In this document: one piece after another, positions 49,440 through 61,929 of the stretch
Position numbering within the stretch: position 1 is the stretch's first letter
How the letters are laid out: every line of letters begins with the position of its first letter
From: Aurelia coerulea
Lineage: Eukaryota; Cnidaria; Scyphozoa; Semaeostomeae; Ulmaridae
NCBI GenBank assembly: GCA_039566865.1
Contig: CM076957.1
Location: forward strand, 11,665,896 to 11,729,895
Reading direction: 5' to 3'
DNA length: 64,000 nucleotides
Notes under the pieces: generated by a model
The model's database searches: none
Told to the model about the DNA's origin: nothing
Seen by the model: the letters and a program-made list of their open reading frames with translations, nothing else
Made by a program: the position numbers and the translations under genes

Positions 49440-50251
49440 ATTCGTTTGGCTATGATGTGCGTAACTACACGTATCACTCAATTATCAGCAGATCGTTTTA
49501 TTCACTTTTCTAATAATTTAGCACGCTGCATGCATTGCGTCTTGTTGTTTTTGCAAACGAAAACTTTTCAGCAATCAGTCTTTGTGCTCGGTGATTCGTA
49601 ATTGTGTTCGTTGTTACATGCGTAAAAACACGTATCACTCAATTCCCAGAAGATTGTTTATTCACTTTTTGAATTATTTGGAACACTGCTTGCCTCACAT
49701 TTGGCTGGTTTTCAAAAGAATACTTATACCAGAAGCGTAGAAATAGGTTGACCAACAAAGCAGTCAATCTTTCGCAGTATGCGTTTTGTAGACAATAGAT
49801 TTGGAAATCTTTCGATTTGGTTTTCGCATTCAGTTTAAAAGCCAAAATTGTGTCAAGTTGCCTTCGCATTTGGACATTGGAGGCAAAGTAGAAACGCGTG
49901 GTAAAGATCTGGCATTTCGTAAGCTTTTGCGATTTCTTTCACCTGCCCACCCACAACCTAACCTAAAATCGTACCATGCTCCTTTATTTCATGTCAGGGA
50001 TGTCTGTCTCTGCCATGGACATTGAGTGCACTGGTTTGTGGAGAAAAAATCTAAACATTTTTCTCTAACCCCCAACTATTTCGGTTGCTGCGGGAGTGCA
50101 CATTTGACCAGTGCATTTGAAATCCCAAACTTTGGCCCCGGTGATGAGAGAACACTGCCATTGGTATCTGGCAACTGGCAAATTTTGTATTTGTGATTGT
50201 TCTCAGCTCTAAGGGGCCACGTTATTTTTTCTCTGAAGCAAGAATTAAACC
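49440..50251. repeat. Unclassified repeat, copy 1
   Basis: Direct copy of 54295-54955, starting gctcggtgattcgta and covering gaaatctttcgatttgg and ttggtttgtggagaaaa. A diverged 170-bp subrepeat (cgtatcactcaatt) lies at its left. It is cut on the right by the LINE at 50252. Confidence 0.75.
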
Positions 50252-51085
50252 TTTTTTTTTTTTTTTTTTTATTCATATAAAAATATTACAATATAATCTT
50301 ACATTCTACTATACGTTCCTGATTACTATACTACACTACAGGGACGATACCATGGGGAGCGAAAGACTATGACTACCCCATGGCCAATATGAAAAGACAC
50401 GCAACGTTAAACTAAATACAACTACACTACGAACGATTTAAAAACTACTGGATACTATACTAGATTCCATCCCACATCAGATGTCAGGTCAGGGTTGCGA
50501 TCAATGCGAGCACAACTCGTTCTAGATATTTAAGGTAAATCAAATGCCTGTCATCTGATGTGAAACAGAATTTACAAAGAAAAGGAAACATTTACGCAAA
50601 GAGACTTGGTGGCTGCTTTGTGCATGACTGAGGTTTGGAAGATCTTATTCAAACCGACCAGTTTCGTGAATGAAATGTAAAGTTAGTTCGAGTATATCTC
50701 TGTTCAAGTCATAAGAAAGGTCTTGATCACCATATAATAAAAGTTGCACCAAAGCATCATTTGAAAGATTGGTGATATGTACAGATGGTCGTAATAATTC
50801 AACAATTCCAGCGAGAAGATCTCGGCGTTGAGGATCAAAAGAAGGGCAGAGCAACAAAAAGTGCTCCACGTCCTCAATACCATCGCTTGTTAGGCACATC
50901 GGGTTTATGGTATCCCTGAAATTAAGCTCGAATTTGTGGAAATTTAACTTGCTGAGACCAACCCTAAGTTGAGTAAGGTAGGATAAACCCTTTGGATCGT
51001 GAATTCCAAAGACAGATTTTGCAGGGGGGCGAATTTTTGAAAGGAGCTTTTTTTTAAAAACAGCAATAGAAGGTGCAAGTCTTCT
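50252..51085 (-). mobile_element. 5'-truncated LINE (family 1), 834 bp, with target duplication
   Basis: The A tail is the T run 50252-50270. The duplication AGAATTAAACC is at 50241-50251 and 51086-51096. It is inserted in repeat copy 1. Confidence 0.87.
50645..51085 (-). pseudogene. LINE ORF2 C-terminal domain
   Basis: Open from 51085 down to the stop at 50645, without a start codon near the 5' end (first Met at 50899). It has [16 protein letters not shown] and a knuckle reading CLTSDGIEDVEHFLLLC. Confidence 0.8.
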
Positions 51086-51617
51086 AGAATTAAACCTAGA
51101 AGGAGGAGTAAGAACTAATTTAGAAGGAGCTTTGAAAAATAGTATTTAAAACGTTATTTTGACGAAGTGGCCAATATATTTTTCATATTTAAAACAAGAT
51201 GTATATTTCTTCCGTTTGTTATTTTATTCTTACGTACATTGAATCCAACATTTCAAATCTATTTCATGTACCTGCTACACTATAGGACGAGACGATAGCC
51301 ACTTCTTGCACCAAAAGCAAGGCACACTATTGATGAATTTATAAGAGGTTTTGGCCAATGAATTGCCGATTCCCATTCTTACGATCTCGTAACGATGAGA
51401 GCAGAGTTGATAAAGTATCGGGAGCAAGGGTTTTGGTTATCGAAGAGGACATCACGAAATCGTTTGTTCAGGCAACGTTGGATGTTACAGCTCTTGCCAT
51501 TCTTGAGCGTGGCAAAGTCATATGTTTGTTATTGATTCAAAGTTCATTGGAATTGTATGTTCACATTTTCAGTTTGTGGTCCTCCTCTTGCAAAATAGAA
51601 AAGTAAGTACCTGAGCA

Positions 51618-53309
51618 AAGATAAGGCTCAAATCCTTACTGGTTGTCAGAGCATGCGGAAATCATCCAATTTCATGCTTGTCAGCCAATGAGATCACCGC
51701 TTTCTAGCCCCTGGAGACAAAATCGGTCGTTTGAGGTAAATTTTCTAGTACCCTCACTAAAACTAAAATGGATGCTAGAATACTTCAGTTATTCGCAATT
51801 TTTTTTGATAAATCAGTTGTGGGGATGTCCGTCCAGAGTTGTTTACATGTTTAGGCACACAGCTTGTTTGGGGCCGGAGCTACGTTCATTTTCCGGTCGA
51901 AGAATATTGACCTTCGTTAAAATATCTATAGAAATCGCTACAAATGAGATATACAGATAAGAATTTCAGCAATTATGCATACTGACCTCAGCAATAACCC
52001 AAACTCCTTTACTGCTATCATATCTCAAAATTGGAGGCAATTTCTAATGATTTCTTGTAGAGATATCATTTGGGCCTAAGCTTGTCCTCGCTTAAAACTC
52101 ATTCCATTGCACTTAAAAAGTAATGGTAAAATTATAAAGCTGAATAATGCACTTACCCATGACTCAGGCACCAGTTTGACTTCGTTTGCCTTTTTTACAT
52201 TGGCAAATTTTTATAAGAAACGACCAGTTGTGTGTGAATTGCAAAAACTTTCCTCGGTCCATATTTTTATCTGCACAGTCTATCCGCTTCAAACAACAAA
52301 CAGTGAACTTTGTATCATAAAAGTCTTGCATCACAAAACACTCCTATAGAACGATTCCATGCGCCTTAGCGAGGCACTCGTGAATTGTTTTCACGCATTT
52401 GGTTCAATCAGTCAATGCAAACAAACAAAAGTGCAAAACCGGGTATCTTTTTAGCGAACCCAAAACAATGTTTTGTTCTGTTTATGTTTTGCATTGATTG
52501 AAATAAGAACGAAAAGAACGAAATGCGTGAATACAATTCACGAGTGCCTCGCTAAAGCGCATGGAATCGTTCAAAAGGAATGTTCTGTGATGCAAGACTT
52601 TTATGATACAATGTCAAAGTTCACTGTTTGTTGTTTGAAGCGGAGAATATGTGTAGAGAAAAATATGGACCGAGGAAAGTTTTTGCAATTCGCCCACAAC
52701 TGGTTGTTTCTTACAAAAATTTGGCAAATTGAAGAAGGCAAACGATGTCAAACTGGTGTCTGAGTCATGGGTAAGCGCATTATCTAGCTCAAGAACTTTA
52801 CCATTACTTTTTAAGTGCAATGGAATGAGTTTTAAGCGAGGACAAGCTTAGGCCCAAATGATGTCTCTAACAGAAATCGTTAGAAATTGCCTCCAATTTT
52901 CAGATATGATAGCAGTGAAAGAGTTTCGGTTATTGCTCAGGTCAGTATGCGTAATCGCTGAAATTCTTATCTGTATATCTCATTTGTAGCGATTTCTATA
53001 GATATTTCAACGAAGGTCAATATTCTTCGACCGGAAAATGAACGCAGCTCCGGCCCCAAACGAGCTGTGTGCCTAAACATGTAAACAACTCTGGACGGAC
53101 ATCCCCACAACTGATTTATTAAAAAAAATTGCCAATAACTGAAGTATTTTAGCATCCATTTCAGTTTTAGTGAGGGTACTAGAAAATTTACCTCAAACGA
53201 CCGATTTTGTCTCCAGGGGCTAGAAAGCGGTGATCTCATTGGCTGACAAGCATGAAATTGGATGATTTCCGCATGCTCTGACAACCAGTAAGGATTTGAG
53301 CCTTATCTT
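51618..53309. mobile_element. 1692-bp palindromic transposon, 9-bp target duplication
   Basis: Positions sum to 104927 (centre about 52463). TIR aagataaggctcaaatcc; duplication ACCTGAGCA at 51609-51617 and 53310-53318. Mirrored ORFs 51643-51960 and 52967-53284 are products of the symmetry. A CCAAT box lies at 51675 and its mirror. The arms share the catccaatttcat/gccaatga core with the foldback remnants at 13925 and 15120. Confidence 0.9.
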
Positions 53310-53318
53310 ACCTGAGCA

Positions 53319-54288
53319 TAGGAATAATTCGTCGTACATAGCCGATTGCTCGTGGCCCATGGTCGAAACCGCCAAAGCCTCATTTTCACGGACCAATCAG
53401 ACGGCTAAAAAGCAAAGGAGACAAAAGAAACCCGTGAAGATTTTCCTAAATTCTACCTACCTTCATAAAACGCAACCAGGACAAAAAACTGCTTGAGATT
53501 TCCCGAATTTGTTTAAAGCAATCTACTCTCCAGATGTTTGGGAGTAAAAGTTTGGATGCCGGTTAAAATGTCTGCAGGATTGGTGGAGTTATGGCCACAA
53601 ACAAACCGACAAGGCACTGAACCTTGAACAATAGATATTCTGACCGGGAGACAATAGTAATAACAATAGTGATTGTTGTAAGAACGACCCGAAAACGCCA
53701 AAATCTGTGTTTTCAATTGTTCTTGCTATTGTCTTTCGCTAAATTTTCTTTTATTGAAGATTCAATGCCTCTACGGTTTCTATGTGAATTGAAAAAGTCT
53801 ACAAAGGCTTGTTTCGCGCGTTTCAAGTCATGTGGCAATACTCTAGGGAAGTTTCTGTATTGTACTACTTTTTACATTCATGGCAAAAGTTTGCTCGTTG
53901 CGAAATAACTTATAAAATTCAAAAAAGAGGTTTTATCAAGAGGCTTTATCACCTGACTTGAAGTGGCGTAAACAGGTCTCGACAAGCCTTCGCCGATTTT
54001 GTCTATTGGAGAGGCAATAATTCCGCCAATCCTGCAGATATTTTAACCGGCATCCAAACTTGTACTCCCAAACATCTGGAGAGTAGATTGCTTTAAAAAA
54101 TTCGGGAAATCTCAAGCAGTTTTTTGTCCTGGTTGTGTTTTATGAAGGAAGGTAAAATTTAGGAAAATCTTCACGGGTTTCTTTTGTCTCCTTTGCTTTT
54201 TAGCCGTCTGATTGGTCCGTGAAAATGAGGCTTTGGCGGTTTCGACCATGGGCCACGAGCAATCGGCTATGTACGACGAATGATTCAT
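53319..54288. mobile_element. Palindromic element, about 970 bp
   Basis: Arms 53320-53600 and 54005-54288 are inverted copies (positions sum to 107608); the middle (53610-54000) is unique. A CCAAT box (accaatcag) lies near 53388 and its mirror. It abuts the duplication of the previous element. No target duplication was found. Tandem placement with 51618-53309 may mean one element landed at the edge of the other. Confidence 0.7.
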
Positions 54289-54960
54289 GTGCTGTGCTCG
54301 GTGATTCGTAAATCTGTTCGTTGTTACATGCGTATAAAACACGTATAACTCAATTCCCAGAAGATCGTTTGTCCACATTTTGAATTATTTGGAACACTGC
54401 TTACCTCGCATTTGGCTGGTTTTCAAAAGAATACTTTTACTAGAAGCGCAGAAATAGGTTGACCAACAAAGCAGTCAATCTTTCGCAGTATGCGTTTCAT
54501 AGACAATAGATTTGGAAATCTTTCGATTTGGTTTTCGCAGTCAGTTCAAAAGCCAAAATTGTCAAAAGTTGCCTTCGCATTTTGACATAGAAGGCAAAGC
54601 AGAAAGGTGTGGTAAAGATCTGGCATTTCGTAAGGTTTTGCCCTTTCTTTTACCCGCCCACCCACAACCTAAAATCGTACCATGCTCCTTTATTTCATGA
54701 CAGGGATGTCTGTCTCTACCATGGACATTGAGTGCATTGGTTTGTGGAGAAAATATCTAAAAGTTTTTCTCTAAGCCCCAACTATTTCGGTTGCTGCGGG
54801 AGTGCATATTTGGCCAGTGCATTTGAAATCCCAAACTTTGGCTCCGGTGATGAGAGAACACTGCCATTGGTATCTGGCAACTGGCAAATTTTATATTCGT
54901 GCTTGTTCATATCTGAGGGGCCACCTTATTTTTATCTGAAGCAAGAATTAACTATGATTA
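54289..54960. repeat. Unclassified repeat, copy 2
   Basis: Direct copy of 49580-50251 at about 90% identity by eye. The ORFs at 49801 and 54512 match each other but have no recognisable domain and drift out of frame, so coding is doubtful. Confidence 0.7.
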
Positions 54961-55490
54961 TTGTGTAAAATATATGAAAAAAAATCGCTCCTCAGTCATC
55001 TAATAGGCCCAAAGAAGTCTGATTCCATCAACACGCAAGTCCACTTTTATCATAACATTTTGATTCCAACAAAGATATTTCAAAGACAGAAAACAATGAA
55101 AAGCACTTTGAAAACAATTGGAAACACTACGCAATTCAAGAATCCAATACAGACTGATTCCATGAATGTTATCCATTTCATAAGAACCTAAACAGCTTGG
55201 TTTGAACAATTTAGGTTCCTATGTGTGGGGTTTTTACTGTAGCCAGTCTGCTCCTTAGCAACCATTAAGTCATTGCACATTCTTTGTTGCCAAATATTTA
55301 ACATGGCATAGCAAGGTAGCTCCATGACGACTGTTATTTGTTTAATGCAAGAAATGCTTGCTCTCGAATCACAAAGACTGGATCTTCAATCTGACTCATG
55401 TATGCAACTGTTCATCTGCCCAGGTCTGACAGTTCCACGGTTGTAATGTTAGAGGCTCTACAACAGAAATAAATGAAATTGCATCTTATA

Positions 55491-55650
55491 CCGTAGTCAC
55501 ACCTGCAAGTTAAACCAGCTTATTAGACTAAACAGGGTTATCGAATGGGGCCTTCTAATTGGTCAATCAAACAAACCGAATGCATTTGATTGGTTGAAGT
55601 TAAACTTGGTTCAGATAAAGCTGGTTTAAGTGGTTCAGTGTGAATGCGGC
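55491..55650. mobile_element. 160-bp hairpin MITE
   Basis: Ends ccgtagtcacac and gtgtgaatgcgg, with internal inverted stretches (gttaaaccagctt and aagctggtttaa). It resembles short hairpin MITEs with CCGnATTCACAC ends. No duplication was established. Confidence 0.6.
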
Positions 55651-55742
55651 ATTAGAAGAGGAAAGGAATTTCAAAGAGATAAAATCATTAAATACTGTAA
55701 GGTTTATTTTTTGGTTGGAACCAAAGTAAATATCTGATATAG

Positions 55743-55775
55743 TCTAGCCTGCGCGCAGCCTCAACTCCTCCTAAT
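55743..55775. repeat. Isolated TIR-like TAGCCTGCGCGCAG
   Basis: Resembles the terminus of the 410-bp MITE at 47234 but has no partner nearby. Confidence 0.35.
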
Positions 55776-55799
55776 ATAGTCTTGCTATAAGTGATTTTA

Positions 55800-57900
55800 A
55801 TAACTTGTATGGTCGAATACGTGGTAATGTAATCACTTAACAAGTTTGTGTTGTAAAAAATAACAGACTTGGGTAGAAATGGATGCTTGGGAGTTTCAGT
55901 GTCGGCAATAAGCTATTTTGCAACATAGTGACGATTCGTTTCAAAACCGCTGACCACTCAAAATCACCAGTCTCACAGCTGGATTTAAAAACGAGCTAGA
56001 CAGGTGGCCTAGATGGGCAGGGCAGAGGCTTTTGCATTCCAGCGTGAGATCATTCACACGCAGTTAGATCCACTATTTGATTTCGATGGAGGAAAAGTTG
56101 GTGAACATTGGGAGACATCGATCGACATTCGTGAGTGGTCGGCAAGGCAAGTAAATTGTTACTTATCAAACTGCAGTCTAAAATGGTTCTACGGTCGCCA
56201 TCTGAAATTGCCAATTTTGAGGTGTTTATTTCTCCAAATCGCCACCGTGCCAAATCACCACACTTTGCCAATGCATTTGCAACGCCTTCAGTAACAGTGT
56301 GCCAGGGTCGGTATATGCACTGTTTTTTGCGCTAAACGTCAATGTTCATCTTTTTAGGGGAAGGTTTTGTTTACATCAACAACGATTTGGGAAAGGAAAA
56401 GCTTTGTCCTTAAACAATCACACACGGGGCAAGTGCTGCATGTCGTCTGTCATAAGAGGCAAATACTTCAGTACCTGATACATCGTCTACAATGGGATTT
56501 TTGTACTTAATGTCATAAGATTTTACAATATAATCCAACTATTGACGTCTTTTTAGACCAGGGCTTTAGACAGAATGCAAGAAGTAACGAATCCTCAAAT
56601 TAACAGTCAGAAAATTACCCACATTCCTTTTTGATGCAAAAACATGTGCAAATTGTTTGATGGCTTGCTGAGGGCAATGTGTCTTTTAGTTTTAATTCCA
56701 TTTTATACGAAGGGGGTCAGCAATGCCGGAAAGGGGGCAATGACTGCCCATCCTGCCATCTAACAAATGACCTGAATATGTTATTTTCTATTGTTTTGCC
56801 TTGTCCAACTACTGTAACAATTGGCATCCCTGAATAGGAATTTATGTGAAAAGGGTGACAATTGTTTGCAAAATGGTCTATTGTTTTGTCTTGCAGATCC
56901 ATGCACCTTCAATGCATACAACATATACAGTGATATTTTGCTTGCATATCCTTGACCCATCCAACCTGGGTGGCTTTGATGATTTATACGTAGATGACAT
57001 AGAGATGTAAAAACAGCACTGGACTATACAGCAGATGTTAACAGTTGCAATTAAGAAGTTTCAGGGCTGTAGTATGCATCTTGAACTTGGGGAGCACAAC
57101 ACATCAAGGGAGTTTTTCATCAAGCAAAAGAGACACTTCCTAAAATAAAAAGGCACTCTTGTTTATTGCAAAATCTCATGAAAAGGTGGAATGTGCCCCC
57201 AGTGCCTCCTGGTTCCTACATCACTGAGAGGTTTTGAAAGAAAGAACATTTCAAGAACATTTTTTAGCATCATTTGCAGAAGTACACAGTATTATTGCAG
57301 GATATTTTCTTTAGCTAGATAACTGTATTTTAATTCTGAGGGTGTTTCCAAGTTGCTTTCGCTGAACTTTTCTGTATCTATTTGTGTGTGTACCTGTGTA
57401 GAATGGTGGTTTTATTTTCAATTAAATTCTTTTAGTAAAAACAGACGTTTTGGAATAGGTCAAGGGTCACCAGAAAAAAACTTTGACCAATATGAGCAAA
57501 TTTGACATATTTCATTATTTTTTTGGACAGTAATGCTAGTATCCTCAAAAATTTACACCTAAAATTTCAGGGACAAGCAAAATCTGTTGAAAAATCAAAA
57601 AAATTATCTCAAAAACAGTTTATGAGGAGTGCATTCTTACTTTCATAAGAAACAAAGGCCCTTCCAAGAAATTAAGAAACTCTACTAGTAGCAGTGATGA
57701 GAGGCAATGTTGGAGATTAAGGTACTTTTCAAGTTTTTTTTATTGATGTTAAACAAAATCGTTTTAACAAAATGTGTTTGATCGTATTAGATTAATTAAC
57801 AGACTTCTGATTGCAAAAGTAAACGACGAATTTCACAACTTTTCTCGAAAAGCACCGAAGGACTTGTGCAGTGAGTCTAGTACTGCCCTTACTAGTATGA
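55800..57900. other. No gene or element recognised
   Basis: Mostly AT-rich sequence. Short ORFs at 56013-56335 overlap on both strands without domains. No splice-supported exon was found. Confidence 0.45.
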
Positions 57901-57915
57901 CAATTTTCCTTTGCC

Positions 57916-58266
57916 TTGCATCGATGTATCAAGCTCGTAAAAAATAAGACGCCTCTGCTTCAAACCGAGTCTGCGTGCGGCATAAAAAACGAAAAGACCC
58001 TATGTTCTATTTTGCAAGAAGACACAAATAAAAGAGACAACAGAAAAAATACTTTGTTGAAGAATGTTAACATTCAAGGGGAAATCATCGATTTTGTGTA
58101 TGTTCTATTTGAAACTGACAACGGGAATAGTAAACAATTGAAGCGTCGTGATGCCAAGCAAGCGTGCAGATTTGTTGAATTTGTGATACGGAGAACTATA
58201 GAAATTCGGAACAGGCCCCTCGTTGAAATAACGCCCGTGCAGAAGATTACATTTATCGATTTTTAA
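57916..58266 (+). CDS. Unidentified ORF, 116 codons
   Basis: A Lys/Arg-rich frame with no recognised domain; no membrane segment or signal peptide. It stops at 58264-58266. A second frame from about 58330 to 58574 continues in the same direction and is then broken by the palindrome at 58575, so both may be parts of one decayed gene or element. Nothing in it suggests a function. Confidence 0.35.
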   Translation: MHRCIKLVKNKTPLLQTESACGIKNEKTLCSILQEDTNKRDNRKNTLLKNVNIQGEIIDFVYVLFETDNGNSKQLKRRDAKQACRFVEFVIRRTIEIRNRPLVEITPVQKITFIDF

Positions 58267-58329
58267 ATCTCCAAGTTACCACGAAAAAAGTTTCTCGTTG
58301 TCCAGTCATGCTGAGTCTTTAGAAAATTT

Positions 58330-61050
58330 GATCGCCGTTTTTTTATCGTTCTCAGTGTTATCGAAAACGAGAATTTTAAGAAAGTTACAGCTCTAAAAAC
58401 AGAAAACAAAAATTTGCTAAAAATCCTAGAAGGCTTGTTTTTGCCGAAGATTAAGATGAGAACCATCAAAATCGGCCTAGAGTATGATATATCGTGGCCT
58501 GCAAAAGAAGATAGTATGTTTGGCGCACCCGGTATATTCTACCTACATCTTGCAAGAACTACTCTGTACAATCCAGCAAGGGTAAATTTTGTAACAATAG
58601 CAGTTTTGGTTTGTTTACATTTTGCACCACAGCCAATCAACGAGCTCCATTTTGACCACGTGATCAACAATTTCCCGCGTCGCGATCGTCGTGAGTCGAA
58701 GCTTTGGGGAAAACCATAGAAAAACTACCCTATCGAATTTTGCTCGCCGCGAAAGTATACGTTTGAGGAACCTTTAGAAATTTTTAATCTGGGTTGTCAA
58801 ATAAATTTCCTAACCAGGGCTGCTTGCCCATTGGTCTACTCCACCTGGTTTTTGAGAAATACTTTTTTTTAAACGTTGTCATTCCACGGACCTCTCGCTT
58901 CCTTCGAGGGGGCTTTTAAAATGCGCAAGGAAGTAAATATTTGCCTCCAGGAACGACAAAACGGCACTCACAATAGCCGAAAATCAATTCCAGACTGGAG
59001 ATCAATGTTCCAATACCTTTAATTTTGATTTACACCAACTTAAGTGTTGCAACAACTTATCCTACTTGACCACCAATTGGCCCTGTCAACAAAATTTGCA
59101 TAATAAGGAAACTTGGCATGTAAGGGTTTCTCTTCTGGGTGTTTTGGGAGGAGTTTTTGTTCGTCTTCTTATTATTCAAAACTGGAATGAAACACTGTTT
59201 GGTTGCTTCGATGAAATGATGAAAAGTTTAGGTCATTTAGGACAAAATTGAATACGATTTTGGCACCGTTTGCCAGCATAACGGGAGAAACAGAACATAA
59301 GATGACGAAGAATTGATACAATTTATCAGCAGAAAGTTTGAAAGCTTGATTTTGCAAACTTTGCCACAACATTAGTTTTCCCCAAAGAATGTCATAACAG
59401 AAGGGAGCAAAAAGATGAAAAAAAAGAAGTCATTCTTTTAAGGTAAGTCGATAAGTTGCAGAAGTGGACATCACATAAATAAGTAATCTTGGAAAACACT
59501 AAACTAGATTTTGTTTCACCTTCAAGGAGAATTGGAGAATAAATTGATAAAGATTTGCTTAAGTGTCTCCGAATTTATGAATTTTAATTTAAACAACTGG
59601 TCGGAAGCATTCTAGCTCGAAAGATTTGTGTGGATGATCAAATTGAAATTCAAAGTATTCTTACCTTGGAATGGTTTCTTTGGTTACTTTTCCTTTTTGC
59701 GTTTACACACACACACGCACGAAGCTGCTTATAAGAAGCTCAACTCAACTTTCAGAAGATCGCTAAATATATCAAGAAATTCCAGAACTGGGAAAAATCT
59801 TTAAGAAACTATTGATTTTGGTAAAGGAAAGTCTTAGCATAGTTTATTTTATTTTCTCCACTTGTTCTGCTTGTTTCCTGTATTATATTACTCGGAAATC
59901 TACTCGAGTTAATGTCAACACACCTTAAAACTTCAAGACTTTGTTTCAAAATGTTTACGAGTGAGGGTACAAATATTGTTTATGGAGCTCGCAAGAAACT
60001 CTTCTCTGGAGTACTGGAAATGTAATAATTTTGATAAACTTTCAATCCTAGGTTAAATTACTAGTCTACGTATTAAAAACATACCATCTGTATTCTTCCA
60101 ACATTCATCGAAGGAAACTTTATCGTAGCCATTAAGTTTGGAGAATTCACATTTAAATAACACAAGATTTCGTTATCCTTTTACTGCGTTGTGTAACTAT
60201 TTCATGGTCCGCTCTTCCAGTTTGCCTGCCAAAATCTTGTTTAGTATTGTCCTGGAGTTTTATTTTTAGAAGAAACCAACAAATGATTCTGCAGTTTTGC
60301 CCACCAAAGTGAAAGTGTCCAAAAGAGAAACCCTTAAATGCCGATTTTTCTTATTATGGAAATTTTGTTGACATGGGGGGGGGGGCTAACTTGGCGGCCA
60401 ATTAGGATAAGTTGCTGCAACAGTTCTGTTGGGTAAATCAAACTTGAATGTATTGGAACCTTGATTTCCAGTCTGGAACTGATTTTTAGCAACTGGGAGT
60501 GCCGTTCCTGGAGGAAAATATTATCTTCCTTGCGCTGAGCCTAAGCCCCCTCGAAGGAAGCGAGAGGTCCGTGGAATGACGACGTTTAAAAAATTATTTG
60601 TCAAAAACCAGGTGGAGTAGACCAATGGGCAAGCAGCCCTGGTTAGGAAATTTATTTGACAACCCAGATTAAAAATTTCTAAAGGTTCCTCAAACGTATA
60701 CTTTCGCGGCGAGCAAAATTCGATAGGGTAGTTTTTCTATGGTTTTCCCCAAAGCTTCGACTCACGACGATCGCGACGCGGGAAATTGTTGATCACGTGG
60801 TCAAAATGGAGCTCGTTGATTGGCTGTGGTGCAAAATGTAAACAAACCAAAACTGCTATTGTTACGAAATTTACCCTTGCTGTACAATCCACAAAATCAA
60901 AGTCAAATCAAACATTCTCGCAAGAAGTTTTGCCGAAATTTTTTCCGTGCCCAGGAAGAAAAGGATCTTATCGTCTACTTGGGAAGGAAGAAACCAGGAA
61001 GATCAAAATACACACCTATATTGATTAACCAAGGGACAACATTGGATTAG
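58330..61050 (+). pseudogene. Unidentified ORF split by the 2.3-kb palindromic element
   Basis: The frame 58330-58574 (with 'IGLEYDISWPAKEDSMFG') resumes at 60891 in the same phase, if the element and one 9-bp duplication are removed, and runs to a TAG at 61048-61050. The rejoined stretch would have about 130 codons and be Lys-rich. No family was recognised. The in-phase resumption over 53 codons argues for a real, disrupted gene. Confidence 0.45.
58575..60881. mobile_element. 2307-bp palindromic transposon, 9-bp target duplication
   Basis: TIR agcaagggtaaattt; duplication GTACAATCC at 58566-58574 and 60882-60890. Inverted homology runs from both ends to about 59150 and 60330 (for example gagctccattttgaccacgt), with a unique centre. 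A CCAAT box occurs at 58631 and mirrored near 60825. A G run at 60377-60385 lies in the right arm. No transposase. Confidence 0.88.
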
Positions 61051-61059
61051 AGGAAGCCA

Positions 61060-61925
61060 AATTTCAGGGAAATAATGCAAAACAGAGAGGAGTGAAGGGG
61101 TGGTATGCAATGTGTTCAAACAAGCAGCTCTATAAAGTAGTACTGAGAAGTATTAGAAAAAAGAAGATTTTGAAAATGGCTTCAAGACATCATTTTTCAT
61201 TGATCATTGCAAATAAATGATTCCCGAAGATTGAACAGAATATGGAAAGATTCTCAGCATCTCCAATTTCTGCTTGAAGTATATTAAAGTATTTGCTGGC
61301 TTTAAAATACTGTGTTGGCCAGCAAGTGGCATGCTTTGAAAATAATTGGGCTCCTAAATACCAGGCAGCTAAATCACAGAGTGACCCAAAAAGGTGAAAC
61401 TCTTTGAAAACGCTCAGAAATTTGAAAATATTGTCAATTTTGCAAATTGTTGTGTGCAATCGCATCAAACAAACACAAACACAACAAAGAACCAAACAAA
61501 CGAACAAACAAACAAACAAGCAAAATCTAGCCACAAACATGAATTAGCAGAACAATGTTTCAGCATTCAATTTGAAAGAAATTGGCTGTACTTCTGTTAT
61601 TCAAGTTTTTAACCAATGAATAAACAAAAAACTAACACACCTTTTAAGAAATTTGCTTTTTCAATAGACTCAATAAAGGACTTCTTTGTCGCAAGTTTTT
61701 CAACCTGTAAACAAGGGAGCATGACAGTTGTAAATCAGCAAGACTACATGCAGAAGATCTAGAACCACTTTAAAAGGGCCGGAAAATTCCATATCTCATC
61801 AAATTTTTGTCATCTTTATTTATTTCAACAGGGTTAAGCACATTCAGTACATTTAAATACACTTATTTTCAATGTGCCCTGCTTAAAACATAACCAACCT
61901 AATTACATGGATATAGATTACAAAT
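61060..61925. other. No gene recognised; short (CAAA)n near 61480-61522
   Basis: AT-rich. The only pattern is the caaacaaacgaacaaac run. ORFs on both strands cover it by chance. Confidence 0.5.
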
Positions 61926-61929
61926 CAAC

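Noticed and set aside
51643..53284. Duplicate 105-codon ORFs
   Set aside because: Mirror images within the 1692-bp palindrome.
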